A stretch of 64,000 nt of DNA from Denticeps clupeoides (taxonomy: Eukaryota; Chordata; Actinopteri; Clupeiformes; Denticipitidae). The position numbers and the translations under genes were made by a program. Where the stretch lies: the NCBI RefSeq assembly GCF_900700375.1, contig NC_041710.1:26051318-26115317 (forward strand), read 5' to 3'. Of the stretch, positions 32,240 through 45,400 are shown piece by piece (positions within the stretch are counted from its first letter, which is position 1; every line of letters starts with the position of its first letter). The notes beneath the pieces were generated by a model, which saw nothing but the letters and a program-made list of their open reading frames with translations, was not told the DNA's origin and did no database searches.

Positions 32240-32470
32240 ATCTGAAAATGTGGCTCATACTCTGACACATGGCACCAAACCAAAGACCACCTCTTCCTGG
32301 CAACACTTCTACGTGGTAATGGTATTCCCTGAATGCAGTGACCTCTTGCAGCATGATAATATACCCTGCCACAATGCAACATGATGATGGACTAGATCTT
32401 AATCTGAAGGAGCAACTGTGGGATATGCTGAAAAAAAAAACAACATTCTGGAGCTTCCATCTCACAACAT
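32240..32470 (+). mobile_element. Second Tc1-like remnant
   Basis: GTAATGGTATTCCCTGAATG, CAGCATGATAATATACCCTG and a GAGCAACTGTGGGATATGCT block match the catalytic and C-terminal part of another Tc1-like family. It has no open frame. Confidence 0.55.
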
Positions 32471-33260
32471 ACTAAGTTTAAATGATATGCTGTCATTTAA
32501 ATGATATGACTAACATTTAAATCTGAAACATTTAAGTGTGACTTTAAGTGAGTGGGCAAACACTATTTCACACCACTGTAGAAAGCCTGACTATCAAAAC
32601 ATGACAAAGAGTTGCAAATCATGATTACTTTATTTAAAACCTGTAATCTGGTTAATAAATAATCATATAATTAGCACAAAAGACATTGCATGTCAAGCTT
32701 TTTAGCAACAATGAATAACTTGTCAAATACAACACATAAAATCCAACAATCACAATGAGACAAGAACATTTTCCCACCATGTTCAATTCATGGAAAGGAC
32801 TTCAAAATGTGATATCAAAACTTTTCCCTTGCATTATGTTTTCAAATGGGTATTACAATATAATAATGCAGACATAATTCCTACTTTTCCTTGTTTTACG
32901 GTGAATAAGGAGTCATCTTTTGCATTTTAAATGTTCAAATACAGTTTTATTTTAGCTCAGACTAGCTCAGTCCTACTATTGTGTCTGTTAAAATATTTCT
33001 ATATGATACAATAAACAATTTACTACTCTCATATCACCAGACACGTTCAGTACCGGGGCTGCTGTTTTTTGCAAATAATCAGAATTTTCATAATCACCCC
33101 TATCATAGAGGGCATATCTGGGTTATTCCACTAAGAATTAGGTGATGTTAGAGGTTATTTAGAAGATTTTTGCCCTATTTTATCATTCATCTGAAGAATT
33201 TTTAGAAAACCAAATCTGAAACATTGCCCAGAAAACATGTTGAACTTAATTAATAAGCAC

Positions 33261-33436
33261 TGGGCAGTGGTGGTCTAGCTAAGGGCTAAGGAAGCGGCCC
33301 CATAATTAGAAGGTTGCCACCACTGAGGTGGCAAACTTAACCCACTGCTCACTAAGGGTGATGGTTAAAAGCAGAGGACACATTTCGTTCACCATGTGCT
33401 GTGCTGTGTATCACAATGACAATCACTTCACTTTCT
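33261..33436 (+). repeat. SINE family B, internally deleted
   Basis: The head GGCAGTGGTGGTC is followed by an altered middle, then CCACTGCTCACTAAGGGTGA and the full tail TATCACAATGACAATCACTT. Confidence 0.85.
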
Positions 33437-34014
33437 AATACAACTTCATATTTCTTAAAATAAATCCCAAATTATACTCAAACCAAATGTAAACAATGAG
33501 TGTAAACATAATCTAATGTTTACTGTATTGTCTGATGAGAAATGTAATGACCCATCAAATTTATACTGCAACAGTGAGAATTAACTCAAACTACAATACA
33601 ATACATAATGCTGTTACAACATTATCAGTTATAAGATGTCATTAACCCTTTTTGCAATGGCACAGTCCTTGTAAGAATGACAAATTGTTGTACTGGAAAA
33701 ATACAAAATTTGCTTTATAGTCTTTTCAAAAGTGAAACTGGGTTATAGGACACAAAACAAAAAATCGTTTTAATTTCTTTTAATACTAGGAATGAAAACG
33801 CAAAAATAAATGTGTCTCACAAGCTTATCTTGCCTTGCGAGTCTAAACTACCAACAAACTAGGCCATAACAACTTAGGCTTTCATTTAGTCATAGCAGCA
33901 ATTTTTTCTTGCACAAATATCATGAAGTAAATGTGCTATGCGGATTTCATTCTCTAAAGTGCAAGATGTATTTATGTGTGTGTGTGTTTTATTTTATATT
34001 TTTTTCCATAATGG

Positions 34015-34215
34015 GAAAGTGGTGGCATAGCGGGTAAGGAAGCGGACCCGTATTTGAAAGGTTGTGGGTTCGAATCCCGAACAGCCGAGGTGCTACTGAG
34101 CAATGTACTGTGCCCACACACTGCTCCCCGGGCGCCTTTCAGAACTGCCCACTATTCGTTGTGTGCACCGTGTGCTGTGCTGGGATTCACAATGACAATC
34201 ACTTCACTTTCTAAA
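34015..34215 (+). repeat. SINE family B, full-length
   Basis: GTGGTGGCATAGCGGGTAAG head, GGTTCGAATCCCGA B box, CACACTGCTCCCCGGGCGCC body and tail ACAATGACAATCACTTCACT. Confidence 0.92.
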
Positions 34216-34838
34216 TAATAAAAAAATGATACACATCCTTCCATTTGGCAAAGCACAATAACCCTGTAATAATAGATACATTTTTAGTTCTGAAACCTTA
34301 ATATTTATAAAAGTCATTTCTACAAAATAGTACATGTACAGAATAAATCTAAAATACAACATATGTGATACCGCTGACATCTGAATGATTTTATTCGTAC
34401 TCACATTTTATTTGCCACATAATCTTGTAGCTTCTGTTTGTTTTGTTCTGCTCTTTCTACATGTGATACAGATGTAATGAAATGAAGAAACCTTTGCTTG
34501 TTCTTCAGTCTTGAGGTTCTTGTTCTCAGGTGAACAAACTGAATGCGAACACACATTAACGTTATTGAGTGGTGTTTTACAAGGCACAGGTAGTTTAATA
34601 GAGGCTATTTAAAACTTTTAACCCTGTTCCTCAGGGGTCACCAAACCTGGTCCATGAGGGGAGTTTAACCTTATTTAATACATAAGATTCAAAGTCTCTC
34701 CTTGTTACCAGCCAGTTGTTTAGTTAAATCAGGTGTGGTGAAACATGGTAAAAACTATGCTGGGCAGGGCTGGTGACCTCTGCTATGTCTACTGACTGTT
34801 GCATATATTTGTTCAGAAATGAAGCATTGTCAGTATTC

Positions 34839-37800
34839 TCACCAGCTCTCCCGGACTGCCTCAATGTCACTCAGAAGATTCTGAGCCAAACAAATTCCAA
34901 AAATCTGAAATTCATAAGACCACAGAAAATATAAAATGTTTATCCAAAAAGTTCCAAAGATGTTCACAAGATTTAAGTAATTATTAGTTATTAGATTTTC
35001 AATTAGAAATGTAAAAATTAACTGGCTCATATATTGACTAACCAAATTCAATCAATATGTGAATTTTGTGGGATTATCCTAATAACAGTAAAATTTGACA
35101 GGACCAGAATAATAATTATTTCCTGAATGAATTCTACATATTATATAGGGAATATATCCTCACCTGCAGCAGAGCAATCCCAATAAAGATTCCTGCCACC
35201 ACTGTCAGATTCTCCTGGAGCCACTTCTCAAATTGTGGCACACAGCCTTTGATGTAGATGAACATCCGCTGCTCTGAGTCCTGTTGACAGACACACTTTA
35301 TATAAAAACCAGTCAGAATAAAAAAAAAAAAAATAACCAAATCCGAATCTCAAAATAGACCTCCCATGTCTTAAACCACCTGATACTTAAAACATTGACT
35401 CCATTAAAATGCAGTTTGGACCCAGACATGTCTAGCCTGAATTAAATCCAAATATGCTCTCCAAATTCAGGTGATATGTTACCAAGTCCTCTCCTTTGCT
35501 TCCCCTTTCCATTATTCCATTACTGCCATTCCTATGAAAATCCATACCCACCACTACTAGCAGCAGAGGGTATGTTATGGAATCTTTCGCTCAAATCTTT
35601 TGTTAGTGAGAGGGATATCCTCACTCCCCCTAAGCTTATCCTGGTCTCTGCTGAGGCAGATTTTTGACGAGTGAATAATGGGGGAAAATAAACGAAAAAA
35701 AAACTGTATTAAAAAAAAAGGGCATTTTTCATGTTTTTGCATAAGAAGCAAAGAAATATGGGAAATATCAGAAATAAATTAATTACTGATCTTATACAGG
35801 ATCTTAGCCAGGTGTTCCCATCTTAAAGAAAGGCAGCTATGTGTAAATACCATGGAATTTTTAAATACATGACTAGTGGGGCAGTTGTGGCTTAGCGGTA
35901 AGGACGGTGCCACTGAGCAAAGCACAGTCTCCACACACTGCTCCCCGGGTGCCTTTCATGGCTGCCCACTGCTCACCAAGGGTGATGGTTAAAAGCAGAG
36001 GACACGTTTCGGTGTATGCTGTGCAGTAGTGTTTCACAATAACAATCACTTCACTTTCAATAGAGATAGATAAAATGCACTTGCAAGTTAGCCAAATCAC
36101 AAAAATATTAAGAAAGAGTAACATGCCTGGGTCTAGAATAATAGTCCTATTTTAATAACATGGACAGACTAAATATGTAGGAGAGCCAAAAAAAGAATTA
36201 AGAATTAACTAAATTATTAATTAAACTACATTACTACATAAACTACAAACTTTTTGTATTGTGCATTTGTTCTTTACCAGTATTAATCAGGTTTTATTTT
36301 ACTCACAGGTTTGGCACGGATATCATAGCCACACTGGGTGTTGATCACATCTTCCTGAAATAAAAAGTGAAATCAGTTTGAGAATCAGTTCATACTTGTG
36401 TCCCATAAGTTTAAATAGATATAGTAGTGGCAGGCCGTTATCGGCGTTAACGTGCTGCGTTAACGTGAGACTCTTATCGGGCGATAAAAAAAATATCGCC
36501 GTTAATCTATTCACAAAGTTGGGTTGGGAGCTGGGTCTATACTACGCAAGCTATTGTGCCGGAGTTAAATGGTTACACTAGATTTATAAGTAGATTCCTT
36601 CTTTCTTGTGTCTTTTAGTTTCTTATTTCCTAAAGACTTTTATTTTGTTTTTGAGACCTGGTTCAGGTCTCTTGGACACAGGGCGTGAGCTGGGAGAAGT
36701 GCGTGGGGTTTGTGTGCAAAAAGTTATTTCTTTCATTTTAATTTATGTACATATTAGGAATATTTTGTGAATATTTTTTTATGTTCTTTTAATACTGTAT
36801 ATTGTAGAGAGGGGTTCAGAAAGACGGGATGTGTGACGCGATGTTCTGACGCGACCTTGCTTTTTGTACAGAATACACTTTGCACAGAAAATCTCTTGGG
36901 TGTCAGCTCATCATTTGTGGTTCAAGAAACGAAATCAAAAAATTACACAACGCAGAAGAAGAACCGCTGCACTATGATACCTAGCCGAATTGCACTGTAG
37001 GGGGAGAGAACGAGTCTTCGAACTGTGAAATTACCACATCAAACGTGACGTGGTAACATGGATGCAGCTATTTAACTGAATAAACAGTTGGTAAACACAA
37101 GTACTTTCATCACCAACACAAGTACTTTCATCACAAGTATTTTCATCACCAATTATCATAGTAGAACAGCTTTCTCAAGCAGTTTGTGATGCATTTTGGA
37201 AACAGGAGATGAGCCCCTGGTCTCAAAGACTTACTTTTAGTCATTATTTGGGTAACACACATATTCTGAATGCCTTCGGCAGAATTCAAATGAGCCATTT
37301 TAATCTAGATTAATCCATGCCCAACTCTAAGATAAATACATCAATAAGTAAATAACAAGCTGTATCATAAAAATGAAAATCTAGCCTGTCCTTTCCAACA
37401 TTCAAGCTACAATTCAAGATATTTAATCAGAAAGTGCCAAAAAAAAAAAAAACCACCCATAAATGATAGCACCATTTCAGAAAGAGTCACAGCTTCAGAA
37501 AAAAACAAATAAACTGTACCAGACCAGGTTAGATCTGCATTTGTTCCGCCCACTTACTTTGATGGGTCAGACTGAAAGTTAGAGGTAATACATGATGTGC
37601 TGAATATGCCCAAAATAAATAAGTTGTGAAATATTTATTTCACAACTTTATTTATTTATATATATATTTATCTAGTATGGTTATATTTTATTATGTTTAT
37701 TATGTTTTTATTATGTATATGATATAAACACAAAATTAATAATGATATAATAGTTTCTGTGCAGTAGACCAGTAGAATGAAACCTAGTGTAATGCATTTA

Positions 37801-40800
37801 GAAGGACATACATACAGCAGGATCCTTGGTGCAGCAGGAGAACGGCACACCACATTTTTCCCGGCTCATGTTGGTGTCTGTGCAGTTAAAGTAAATGTTC
37901 AGGTTCCAATCATCAGCTCCAAAGGCACCACAACACTCCCACTGCCCCAAAAAACAAAACAAAAAAAACAGGATAACAGATCATTTATTTGTAATGTGTT
38001 TGTAACACTACAATCATGCCCGCTTTCTGGGTAAAATTGAAAAGAGTCTACCCACATATTCCTGGGTGAAGTCAATAAGGTTCTGCAAGTCAATGTCATC
38101 ACGGTAGGCCCGAATGTTGTTGTTAATGAAGGACTTCAGCTGGTCCTTGATCCAATCTTTAAAAACAAGTGCTAAAACCCCAGCGGTCAATTCCAGAAAA
38201 AATATGATGCCCAGGAACACTGAAAACTGAACAGACATAATAAAAGTCACCACAAACTGTAGAATACGGTCGTCCAAGCTTTTTAAAATTACTGGCATCT
38301 CCAAACATACTTGATTATAAAAACAGTAACTGCAGTCAAACACATCAAGTCAGAACATTAACTGTACTACACTGAGACAATTAAGCAAATATTAACATTA
38401 AGCTCAGTGTCATGGCGTACCACTAGGGAGAGTTCTATCTGATCAAACTAAAAAAATGAAAAACAAGAAAAGCATTCACTTCCGTGAGAAGCATGTCCCT
38501 ACTTCCACTCTCACTTCATGTGCATAATGTAATGACAAATGCTTAAAGCAATTAAAATACTGACCATGACACCCCTTTTAAAAAAATCATACAAATAACA
38601 TTTAAGACTATAACACCATATCACTCAGCAGCTGCAATAAAAATCAACCAAGATAATCCATGTTACCATATTTATATATTTCACTATTCATGTAGTGCAT
38701 ATTAACTTATTAATAATGATTTTTTATTTTTTGAGGATTGCAATTTTGTCCAAGCTGACAGCATTCCAGACACTAAAAATCAAACCGGGTATATACTTTT
38801 GCAGCAGCACCCAGTGGGAGCTCATAATCACCTTAATGCTGTGAATTACAGTTGACAGACAGCCTAACTTTTTATTTAAAATGTGGTGCAATCACATTTA
38901 ACAACGCAGTTTTACATGTTTTTAAAACCACAGTTTAACTAACAATCTGGTTAACAAAGTTCTTATAATAGAGCATAATTCTAATAATTATTGTAATATT
39001 AGCATAATTCAACAAGAAAGGTAAATTACTGAAAACATGGTGGTGCTTAAAGTTCTTCACTGAGCTGAAATTAAAACTTGATCATTATCTCTGTGGGTGG
39101 TAGTAGCCTAGTGGGTAACACACTCGCCTATGAACCAGAAGACCCAGGTTCAAATCCCACTTACTACCATACTGGAAGTTGCTCCAGGGGGGGACTGTCC
39201 CTGTAGCTACAAATTGTAGGTCGCTTTGGATAAGGGCGTCTGATAAATGCGATAAATATATCTCTGCCTGTTGCTGAAAGGCAGCGGGGAGAGGTGACAC
39301 TGGGCGAGAACATTTATCGCTGCATGTGATGTGTTTTATAGATGCATTGTGCCTTTTCGGCGTTTAATTTATATCATTTTACTCAGGCTCGGGCTCAGAC
39401 AGTAAATGAGTGGTCAGGTGATGCATTTCGATTAGGGTGCTGAGACGGTGAAACAGAGGATAGCCGATGGCGATTCTGTTTTGCATTTACATTTACAGCA
39501 TTTATCAGACGCCCTTCTCCAGAGCGACTTACAATCAGTAGTTACAGGGACAGTCCCCCCCTTGGAGCAACTCAGGGTTAAGTGTCTTGCTCAGGGACAC
39601 AATGGTAGTAAGTGGGATTCGAACCCGGGTCTTCTGGTTCATAGGCGAGTGTGTTACCCACTAGGCTACTACCACCTACTTTTGGTTGCAGTGACAATGA
39701 AAACACAGTCTGTGGTGTGGAAAACACAACATGCGCAAAGCATGTTGGTACAGTTATGTTGGCCGTCATAGCCGTTCGGATGGTGTTGATGTGGCAGGGA
39801 TGCAGATGTAAGAAGTGAAGTGACTGTCATTGTGAAACACTGCAGCACATAGTAGCACAAAAAAAATTGTCCTCTGCTTTTAACCATCACCCTTAGTGAG
39901 CAGTGGGCAGCCATGACAGGTGCCCGGGGAGTAGAGTGTGGGGACGGTGCTTTGGTCGGTGGCACCTCAGTGGCCTCACTTGGCTGTGGACATCAGTGAG
40001 GGTGATAACAATTATTTAAGAATACATTAACTGGACCATAATCATGCAAATTAATTAGTTGCTGACTCTTTCAGTATTCGATTTTTATTTAATTGATTAG
40101 TTGTTGTAGCCCTACTCCCCACATCACTACATCACCATGACAACTGCCCCAATGAATGTGTTGGTAAGACACTCCATAGGCATGTACTTACAAACTTCAG
40201 CAGGAATGAGTTTTCCCTCAGAGCTCCAATGCATCCCGCAAAGCCCAAGATGAACATCACTCCCCCCACGACCAGAAACAGCCACACTGGGTCAAACCCA
40301 CCGAGGTCCGTGATTGAAGAGATGTTGGACAGAACACCCTGATGTATGAGAGTGAGAGTGAGCGAGAGAGAGACAGACATACAATCTTCTACACAGAAGC
40401 AGATAAAATCAGAAGAAAGGTCTAACAAAATCTAATCACATGGTACAGTGGCTTTTCTGCAAGAAACATTACATTCCTCTTTCATGCAGTCACCCTGGCC
40501 CTGCAATCGTAAGAGGAAATCTAAATCTGTATAATGATTCCTTTGTCATATAAATCACCAAAGCAGGCGCTGTAGGCTGTTTTATGCCCGAACTAACGCA
40601 GAAAAATACTGTTTGCTTTCCACGTGATCTCATCCGCAACTGCTAGCACTGAGGAACATCAATATAATGCATTTAACTACAAGTTCTCCTCACCTTCTCA
40701 CTCCACGCCCAAAGTCCAATGGCAAGGAAAGTCATGCCCAAAAGCTAGATTTACAAAAGAGAGAAACGTTACCAGGATGTATTAGTGAATATAGACCCAT

Positions 40801-41475
40801 GTAAAGTTCCATGTTTGTGGAGGTAATTACATATTTGGTATCAATAACAGCTAGAAAGAGAGATTCCACCCTTTTTCTCATTGTCTTTCAGGACAGTGGT
40901 TCATTCTTAATGGAATGAAAACGACATTCCCAGATTTCAGCTCAGGGAATGATGTGAAGAAAACAAGAACAGTTTATAAAGTAAAATTAAAGACTCAAAA
41001 GTAAATTTTGCATGGAAATTTTGAGCTTGTATTTCCTAAAACACTAGAATCACTAGAATAGTCTTTTATTCTTTATTTCCATCACTGAACTGGAACAAAG
41101 ACCAGAAATTAGCTTGACTGAATCAGAAGATTAAGTAATGGATTCTTATATTTAAAAAATGTAGGATGCTAAATACAGTTACATAAATTCAGGCAAAATA
41201 AGAGGACTTAACATTTTTGAAGTGTCTTACAAAGAACATTTATCTTCCTTACTCTGACATCTAGGCAAACCCACGTATAAAAAAAACACCCACAATATTA
41301 GCACACCACAAGCGATATTCAAAATGCACATCAATAATTTTCACCCTATTTACATCAGACCGACGAATCTCCGTACAGCCACCGTCCTTACCCAGAATAT
41401 TATGTTGAATCCGAATATGAAATACTTGATGCAGCAGCTGACTTCGTGCACGTTGAAGTGTTTGTTGCCCGACAT
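34839..41475 (-). CDS. tspan5: Tetraspanin-5
   Basis: Eight exons join in frame: 41475-41392, 40744-40694, 40338-40192, 38226-38056, 37941-37816, 36354-36307, 35280-35164, 34904-34839, for 269 residues (human 268). TSPAN5 is a TspanC8 tetraspanin that escorts ADAM10 from the ER and shapes its activity, for example in Notch signalling. There are four membrane spans. The large loop has the CCG motif (WECCG at 152-156), GVPFSCC, and CGYD. Diagnostic TSPAN5 stretches include GGFDPVWLFLVVGGVMFILG, YRDDIDLQNLIDFTQEY and KGCVPQFEKWLQ. The C-terminus is LSDIEAVRESW. TSPAN14, 15 and 17 are ruled out by near identity to TSPAN5. Introns carry SINEs and a hAT-like repeat. Confidence 0.97.
35878..36060 (+). 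repeat. SINE family B, head-shortened
   Basis: GGCTTAGCGGTAAGG head without the B box, CACACACTGCTCCCCGGGTG body, ACAATAACAATCACTTCACT tail. It lies in a tspan5 intron. Confidence 0.88.
36430..37330. mobile_element. Probable non-autonomous hAT-like element
   Basis: A left end with CGTTAACGTGAGACTCTTAT and ATCGCCGTTAATC, and a right end with TTTTAATCTAGATTAATCC, resemble the ends of hAT-type repeats frequent in teleosts. No transposase frame remains. A short internal tandem (ACAAGTACTTTCATCACC) is present at about 37098-37150. Boundaries and target duplication are not settled. Confidence 0.4.
39093..39262 (+). repeat. SINE family A, internally shortened
   Basis: GTGGGTGGTAGTAGCCTAGT head, GGTTCAAATCCC, then a deletion of the GAGCAAGACACTTAACC block, and tail AGGGCGTCTGATAAATGC. 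Confidence 0.9.
39483..39678 (-). repeat. SINE family A, full-length
   Basis: Reverse-oriented complete copy with an intact B box (GGATTCGAACCC on the plus strand) and the complement of the family head at 39666-39678. It lies in a tspan5 intron about 220 bp from the previous copy. Confidence 0.94.
39812..39985 (-). repeat. SINE family B
   Basis: AAGTGAAGTGACTGTCATTG, GAGCAGTGGGCAGCCATGAC and CTTTGGTCGGTGGCACCTCA are the inverted tail and body. The tRNA-like head is truncated. Confidence 0.88.
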
Positions 41476-41760
41476 GGTGAATATTACACACGCTGGCGAA
41501 AGGAAAGGGGGGGCGCCGTTCCCGACAGATTACCGTTCAGATTACGCGAAATGACGCCTCCATTTGATCACAATGTGCGCCCCAAAGAGACTCGTTTGAC
41601 GGGCAGAGTAGAGCAGCGCGCGTTACCGAAACATCTTGTTTTGGTGGAGACGCGGTGGAGGATGAGGCGCGTGCACGAGCATCGCTCGCCATGGCTGCTT
41701 TTTACTGACAGCGCCGACAGCCAATCAGCGAGGTCGGTTCCTCGCTACGGGGCGGGACTT
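41476..41760 (-). promoter_or_regulatory. Probable tspan5 promoter/5' UTR
   Basis: GC- and CpG-rich stretch directly upstream of the tspan5 start codon, standing out from AT-rich flanks. Overlapping frames on the plus strand here look like composition artefacts. Confidence 0.5.
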
Positions 41761-41969
41761 CCTATGGCTCGGTGTTTTCCGCTGATCACAGATATGTCTG
41801 CGTCCCTCACTTTAAATGAAATGTTTTCCCCATGTTTACGATCATTTATTACTTTGAATGGAGAAAGGATAATTCTGCTGATCTTTTGTTTTGTGGGAGG
41901 CGTCCTTGCGTTTTCATTTACTATTTAGACCACAGAGGAGAAATACAATAAGAGAAATACAGGGTAAAA

Positions 41970-43120
41970 ATTGTCTTTAATTCCACTCAGAAACATTACA
42001 ATTTAGGTTATTATTACAACTCCAGACACCACATTTAATGAACACTGTTTTTTTTTTTTGCCACCAGTCAACCAACCTCCCCACCCACCCAATCACCAAT
42101 ATATTAATTTCCACAATTTACAAAATGTAAAATACACAAACAGTGGAACAATATGATTCAGTGTGCAGGTGTGCACAAGGTACAAATAATATCTGATTAA
42201 GGCAGAAACGCGTTGTGCATATCAAAAATTACATTATGTGACAATCCGTAATTCTTCCAGAAATGCAAAAAAAAAATATATATATATATATTTTAATGCG
42301 CTGAATAGAAATTGTAAAATTCTGGCCTAAGCACTGTACTTAAGAATAAAATATTATGCACTATAACAAATAAAGGACAATACATACACTTCCATCTGGG
42401 CAATCATCAAATATTTTTTAATTGTTCTTTAAGTGCTCAGAACATTAGAATAGTCTGCTTTAGTGCCGACAGCAACTACTTCCAAAATGACTAATTAATG
42501 TAACATTCATTGCCACTACTAATCAGCCGACTGAAATCTTTTTCATTGTAAATTATGAAAGGAAATATGGGAATAAGGAAACCTGTTTGACAAAGTTGGA
42601 CAATTAAAAAAAAAAACTTCAGGCATACTGCTACATACCACAGCCTTCTCAAACATCCATGCATAAACTATGCGATGTGCACACTCACAACTCATCGCTC
42701 GGGTGGGGAAAAAAAACATGCATTGGTATACTGTCAAAAACACTTAACACAGTTCATACAGATTACCTGATTATACCAAATAACCCAGTCTGGCATGGTT
42801 TTGAATTGTCCATAGTTTTCAATCAATCTGTAGTACTACGATAGGAAACATGAAACAAACCACCTTTTTGTCGTCCAAACACATCTCAACTTCACAAACA
42901 ACTACTGAGTATGAGTAATGTATTCTGGAAGTCAAATGGCACGCCTCACTGTACTTACAATACAATATATTACAATAATGGTTATGGTATGATGGAAGGT
43001 GGCAAATAGACATTGTAAGCATGGTGCTTAGTTCATGGCTGTTTAAAGGTGGAGAAAAAAAATCATTATCACGACAAATGGGTTTATAATCCAACAGCAG
43101 TCTCTGTCCATTTAGCTTTC
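41970..43120 (-). other. Likely slc25a51 3' UTR
   Basis: No coding exon. TTTAAT at 41975-41980 reads ATTAAA on the minus strand and may be the polyadenylation signal. If so, the slc25a51 transcript ends about 0.3 kb upstream of the tspan5 promoter region. Confidence 0.45.
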
Positions 43121-43999
43121 TCAGAGTACTTTGAGCAGGAGTTCATAAGTCGCATTGATTATTCCCCAGGACAGGATGGATCTGTGGTAGTTGAGGTGAA
43201 CCCCACGGAAGAGCCGTATCACCTTTCCTTCCCGTTCACGTACAATCATCACCAGGATTGACCATGAGGAGCGGAACTCTCCACCCACCTGGGCCTGTGC
43301 CTGGGACTTCACCACGTTCAGTGGATAGAATATGATGCCCAGCCCTGCCCCCAACACGCCTCCACAAATGAAATCATTGATAAGGTGGCCCACATTAGAC
43401 TTTGCTTGGGGCAGATGGTGTTTGATTGGGTCTCGTAGGCCAAAGAAGAGGGCGTTGCTGGGACCGTTGCGCAGCAATATGGGCACTAAACCACGGTAAA
43501 GCTCCCGGGGACCGTGTTCTTGCAGAAGCACCCGGAAAGCATGCGGGGTGTTGCGGAAGTGGCCATGGTGGCGAGAATCCTGCAGGAGGGTTTGCACACG
43601 CTCAAAAGGAGTGAGGATGGCTTCAGCACTGCCTGCCAGCACAGCCGCCAGGCTACAAAGCATGAGATCGGCACTGTCTGAGCGAGCCTGCACTGGAAAC
43701 GTCCTCGGCAGCATGCGCGAGAGATCCTCATACAGGCCGAACATGAGCGCGGCGGTACAGCTTTTCTGCAGCAGCGGAGGCAGCAGCCCTCGGTAGAGAA
43801 CCTTCAGACCATCACCGCGCAGCTGGCGCACTGCCTCGCACACACGGATGCCGAACAATTGCTGCCGGAACTGGGCTTTGTGCAGGGGGAAGGTCAGCAC
43901 GATGTTGGTGAAGGCTGCCACGGAGCCACACAGGTAGTGCTGCAAGCCCTGTAACTGCTGGGCCTTGGCGTGGCCGTCCATGGCACTGCCAGCAGTCAT
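43121..43999 (-). CDS. slc25a51: SLC25A51, mitochondrial NAD+ carrier
   Basis: A single coding exon of 292 residues (human 297) from ATG 43999 to stop 43121. An acceptor (TTTCATTTACAG) lies upstream near 44048, so the 5' UTR is spliced. SLC25A51 (MCART1) imports NAD+ into mitochondria across the inner membrane. Three carrier repeats are visible, with PLHKAQ, PFERVQ and PLNVVK in place of the canonical PxDxxK/R signatures. Family stretches include HYLCG, FRQQLFGI, LYRGLLPPLLQK, LMFGLYEDLS, YRGLVPILLRNG, LINDFICGG and HLNYHRSILSWGIINATYE. The upstream frame stays open to the acceptor, but the human protein supports a start near MTAGSAM; MDGHAK at 43981 is the alternative. SLC25A52 and A53 are close paralogues. 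Confidence 0.93.
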   Translation of the reverse strand: MTAGSAMDGHAKAQQLQGLQHYLCGSVAAFTNIVLTFPLHKAQFRQQLFGIRVCEAVRQLRGDGLKVLYRGLLPPLLQKSCTAALMFGLYEDLSRMLPRTFPVQARSDSADLMLCSLAAVLAGSAEAILTPFERVQTLLQDSRHHGHFRNTPHAFRVLLQEHGPRELYRGLVPILLRNGPSNALFFGLRDPIKHHLPQAKSNVGHLINDFICGGVLGAGLGIIFYPLNVVKSQAQAQVGGEFRSSWSILVMIVREREGKVIRLFRGVHLNYHRSILSWGIINATYELLLKVL

Positions 44000-45400
44000 G
44001 AAAAACAGCTGGGGAGGGAGGACCACATGATGGACAATGGAACTCTGTAAATGAAAAAAAATTACATTCATGGGTTAACCCGAAGTAATTATTTTATTTT
44101 ATTTTTTTTAAATAATTTTCAGCCCTGACTCTTGTTCCTTAAATTAAATTTCTTTTGCTTTTACATCAGAACTCAGAGATCGCCTAGCACTGTTTCGGAA
44201 AGAGACTTGGTCGTGGTGCAGAATTACAGCCACTTTGATCCAGTCGCACCATGAGATTTCCCCAGGACGCGCCGGTTCGGTGTCTGTAGCTTTAAATGCT
44301 ATTGAGGAGGAGAGCGGCGTTGAGGGGGCATTCACTGAAATTATGTCATCAGCACCATTCCCCAACCACAATGTCTGCCACAAACAGAAACACAAATTTA
44401 ATTACTGATTCTTCAGAGTTGTGCTCATTTTTACATCCAATCACCAAGCAACTGCAATGTCATGACGGTGGGTGGAGTTACTTTTTTAGGGGAGGGGTTA
44501 GAAAAGGTTAGAAGGGGAAGTTAACCTTTCCCATTATGATGACATAAGGGGACAAATTCCAGATCTGACTGTCTGAGCTGCCGCTCTCTGAACGGTGAAG
44601 CAGAATGGCCAAAGCACACTTTATACATATCACCATTTCTGGCCACTGCATGACCATAGACAGGCTAGTGGAACATGTATTAATGTTAAATAATCTGAAA
44701 AAAAATAGGGGACATTTAAAGGCCCCTTTCTGCATCCAGTTTACAGCAGGTTGGTAGTAAAGAACTTCACAGAGCCGTTTCTTCCATTCCAGCATGGCAA
44801 AAAATGCATAAAATAGCTCCTTAAACCAATGTCATCACAAGGACAACCTTTACAGCGTGCGAAGTTCACGCCACGACTACAACCCTTCAGGCCAAAGAGA
44901 GCTTATCGTCGCATTACTGAAAAAAAGGAAACTATTACGGTGCTACGCCAACAACAAATACAGAATATATTTTCTTTCCAGGTTCACCGAAACTTCGAAC
45001 ATATACAATAAATAACCCATACACAAGCATATGGGGGGTAAAAGGGGGAATGAAGTGCACGTGGAAATACCATTTACGCAAATAACACAATCAGAGGCGC
45101 AATTAGACGCAGCGCGCCGACACCGGGAGGAAATGCGCAAGGTGCTCGGGTCTTTTTTTCACCTTCTTGCAGATAACGGTCACTGAGGAGTTGGTCGAGG
45201 GAGATGTTCTGGCCCGTGGCTGCGTTGTTCCTCGTGTTCTTTCGACAGCCTTCCTGTGGCGAGCGGCCGCTACTGCCCCTCGGTGGTGAGGAGGCGTAAT
45301 AGAAAATCTCATAAGAATAATGAGTTGAAAGGTCAGAACTGGGGAAGCCACGCATCTCTGTAATCTTTTTTTTTTCTTTCATAAACTTATTCGTGTGATG
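44000..45400 (-). promoter_or_regulatory. slc25a51 upstream region with an unassigned minus-strand frame
   Basis: This should contain the slc25a51 non-coding first exon and promoter. A minus-strand frame at about 45351-45167 reads MRGFPSSDLSTHYSYEIFYY and, further on, GQNISLDQLLSDRYLQE before a possible donor (AAG/GTGAAA). I do not recognise it. It may be a 5' exon, a chance frame in GC-rich promoter DNA, or an unknown small gene. Confidence 0.35.

Larger units (their letters stand above)
32480..34838 (-). other. Likely tspan5 3' UTR and flank
   Basis: AT-rich stretch without coding exons below the tspan5 stop. A TTTATT near 32628 (AATAAA on the minus strand) is one possible polyadenylation site, but several others exist. 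Two family-B SINEs interrupt it. Confidence 0.4.

Noticed and set aside
36420-37330. Retroviral LTR
   Set aside because: The ends with CGTTAACG and ATTAATC motifs fit a hAT-like repeat better; no LTR boundary pattern was found.
41446-41928. A 160-codon plus-strand frame over the tspan5 start
   Set aside because: It is antisense to tspan5 exon 1 and its GC-rich promoter; the codons do not resemble a protein family.
43426-43796. Overlapping frames inside slc25a51
   Set aside because: Shadows of the carrier gene in other frames.
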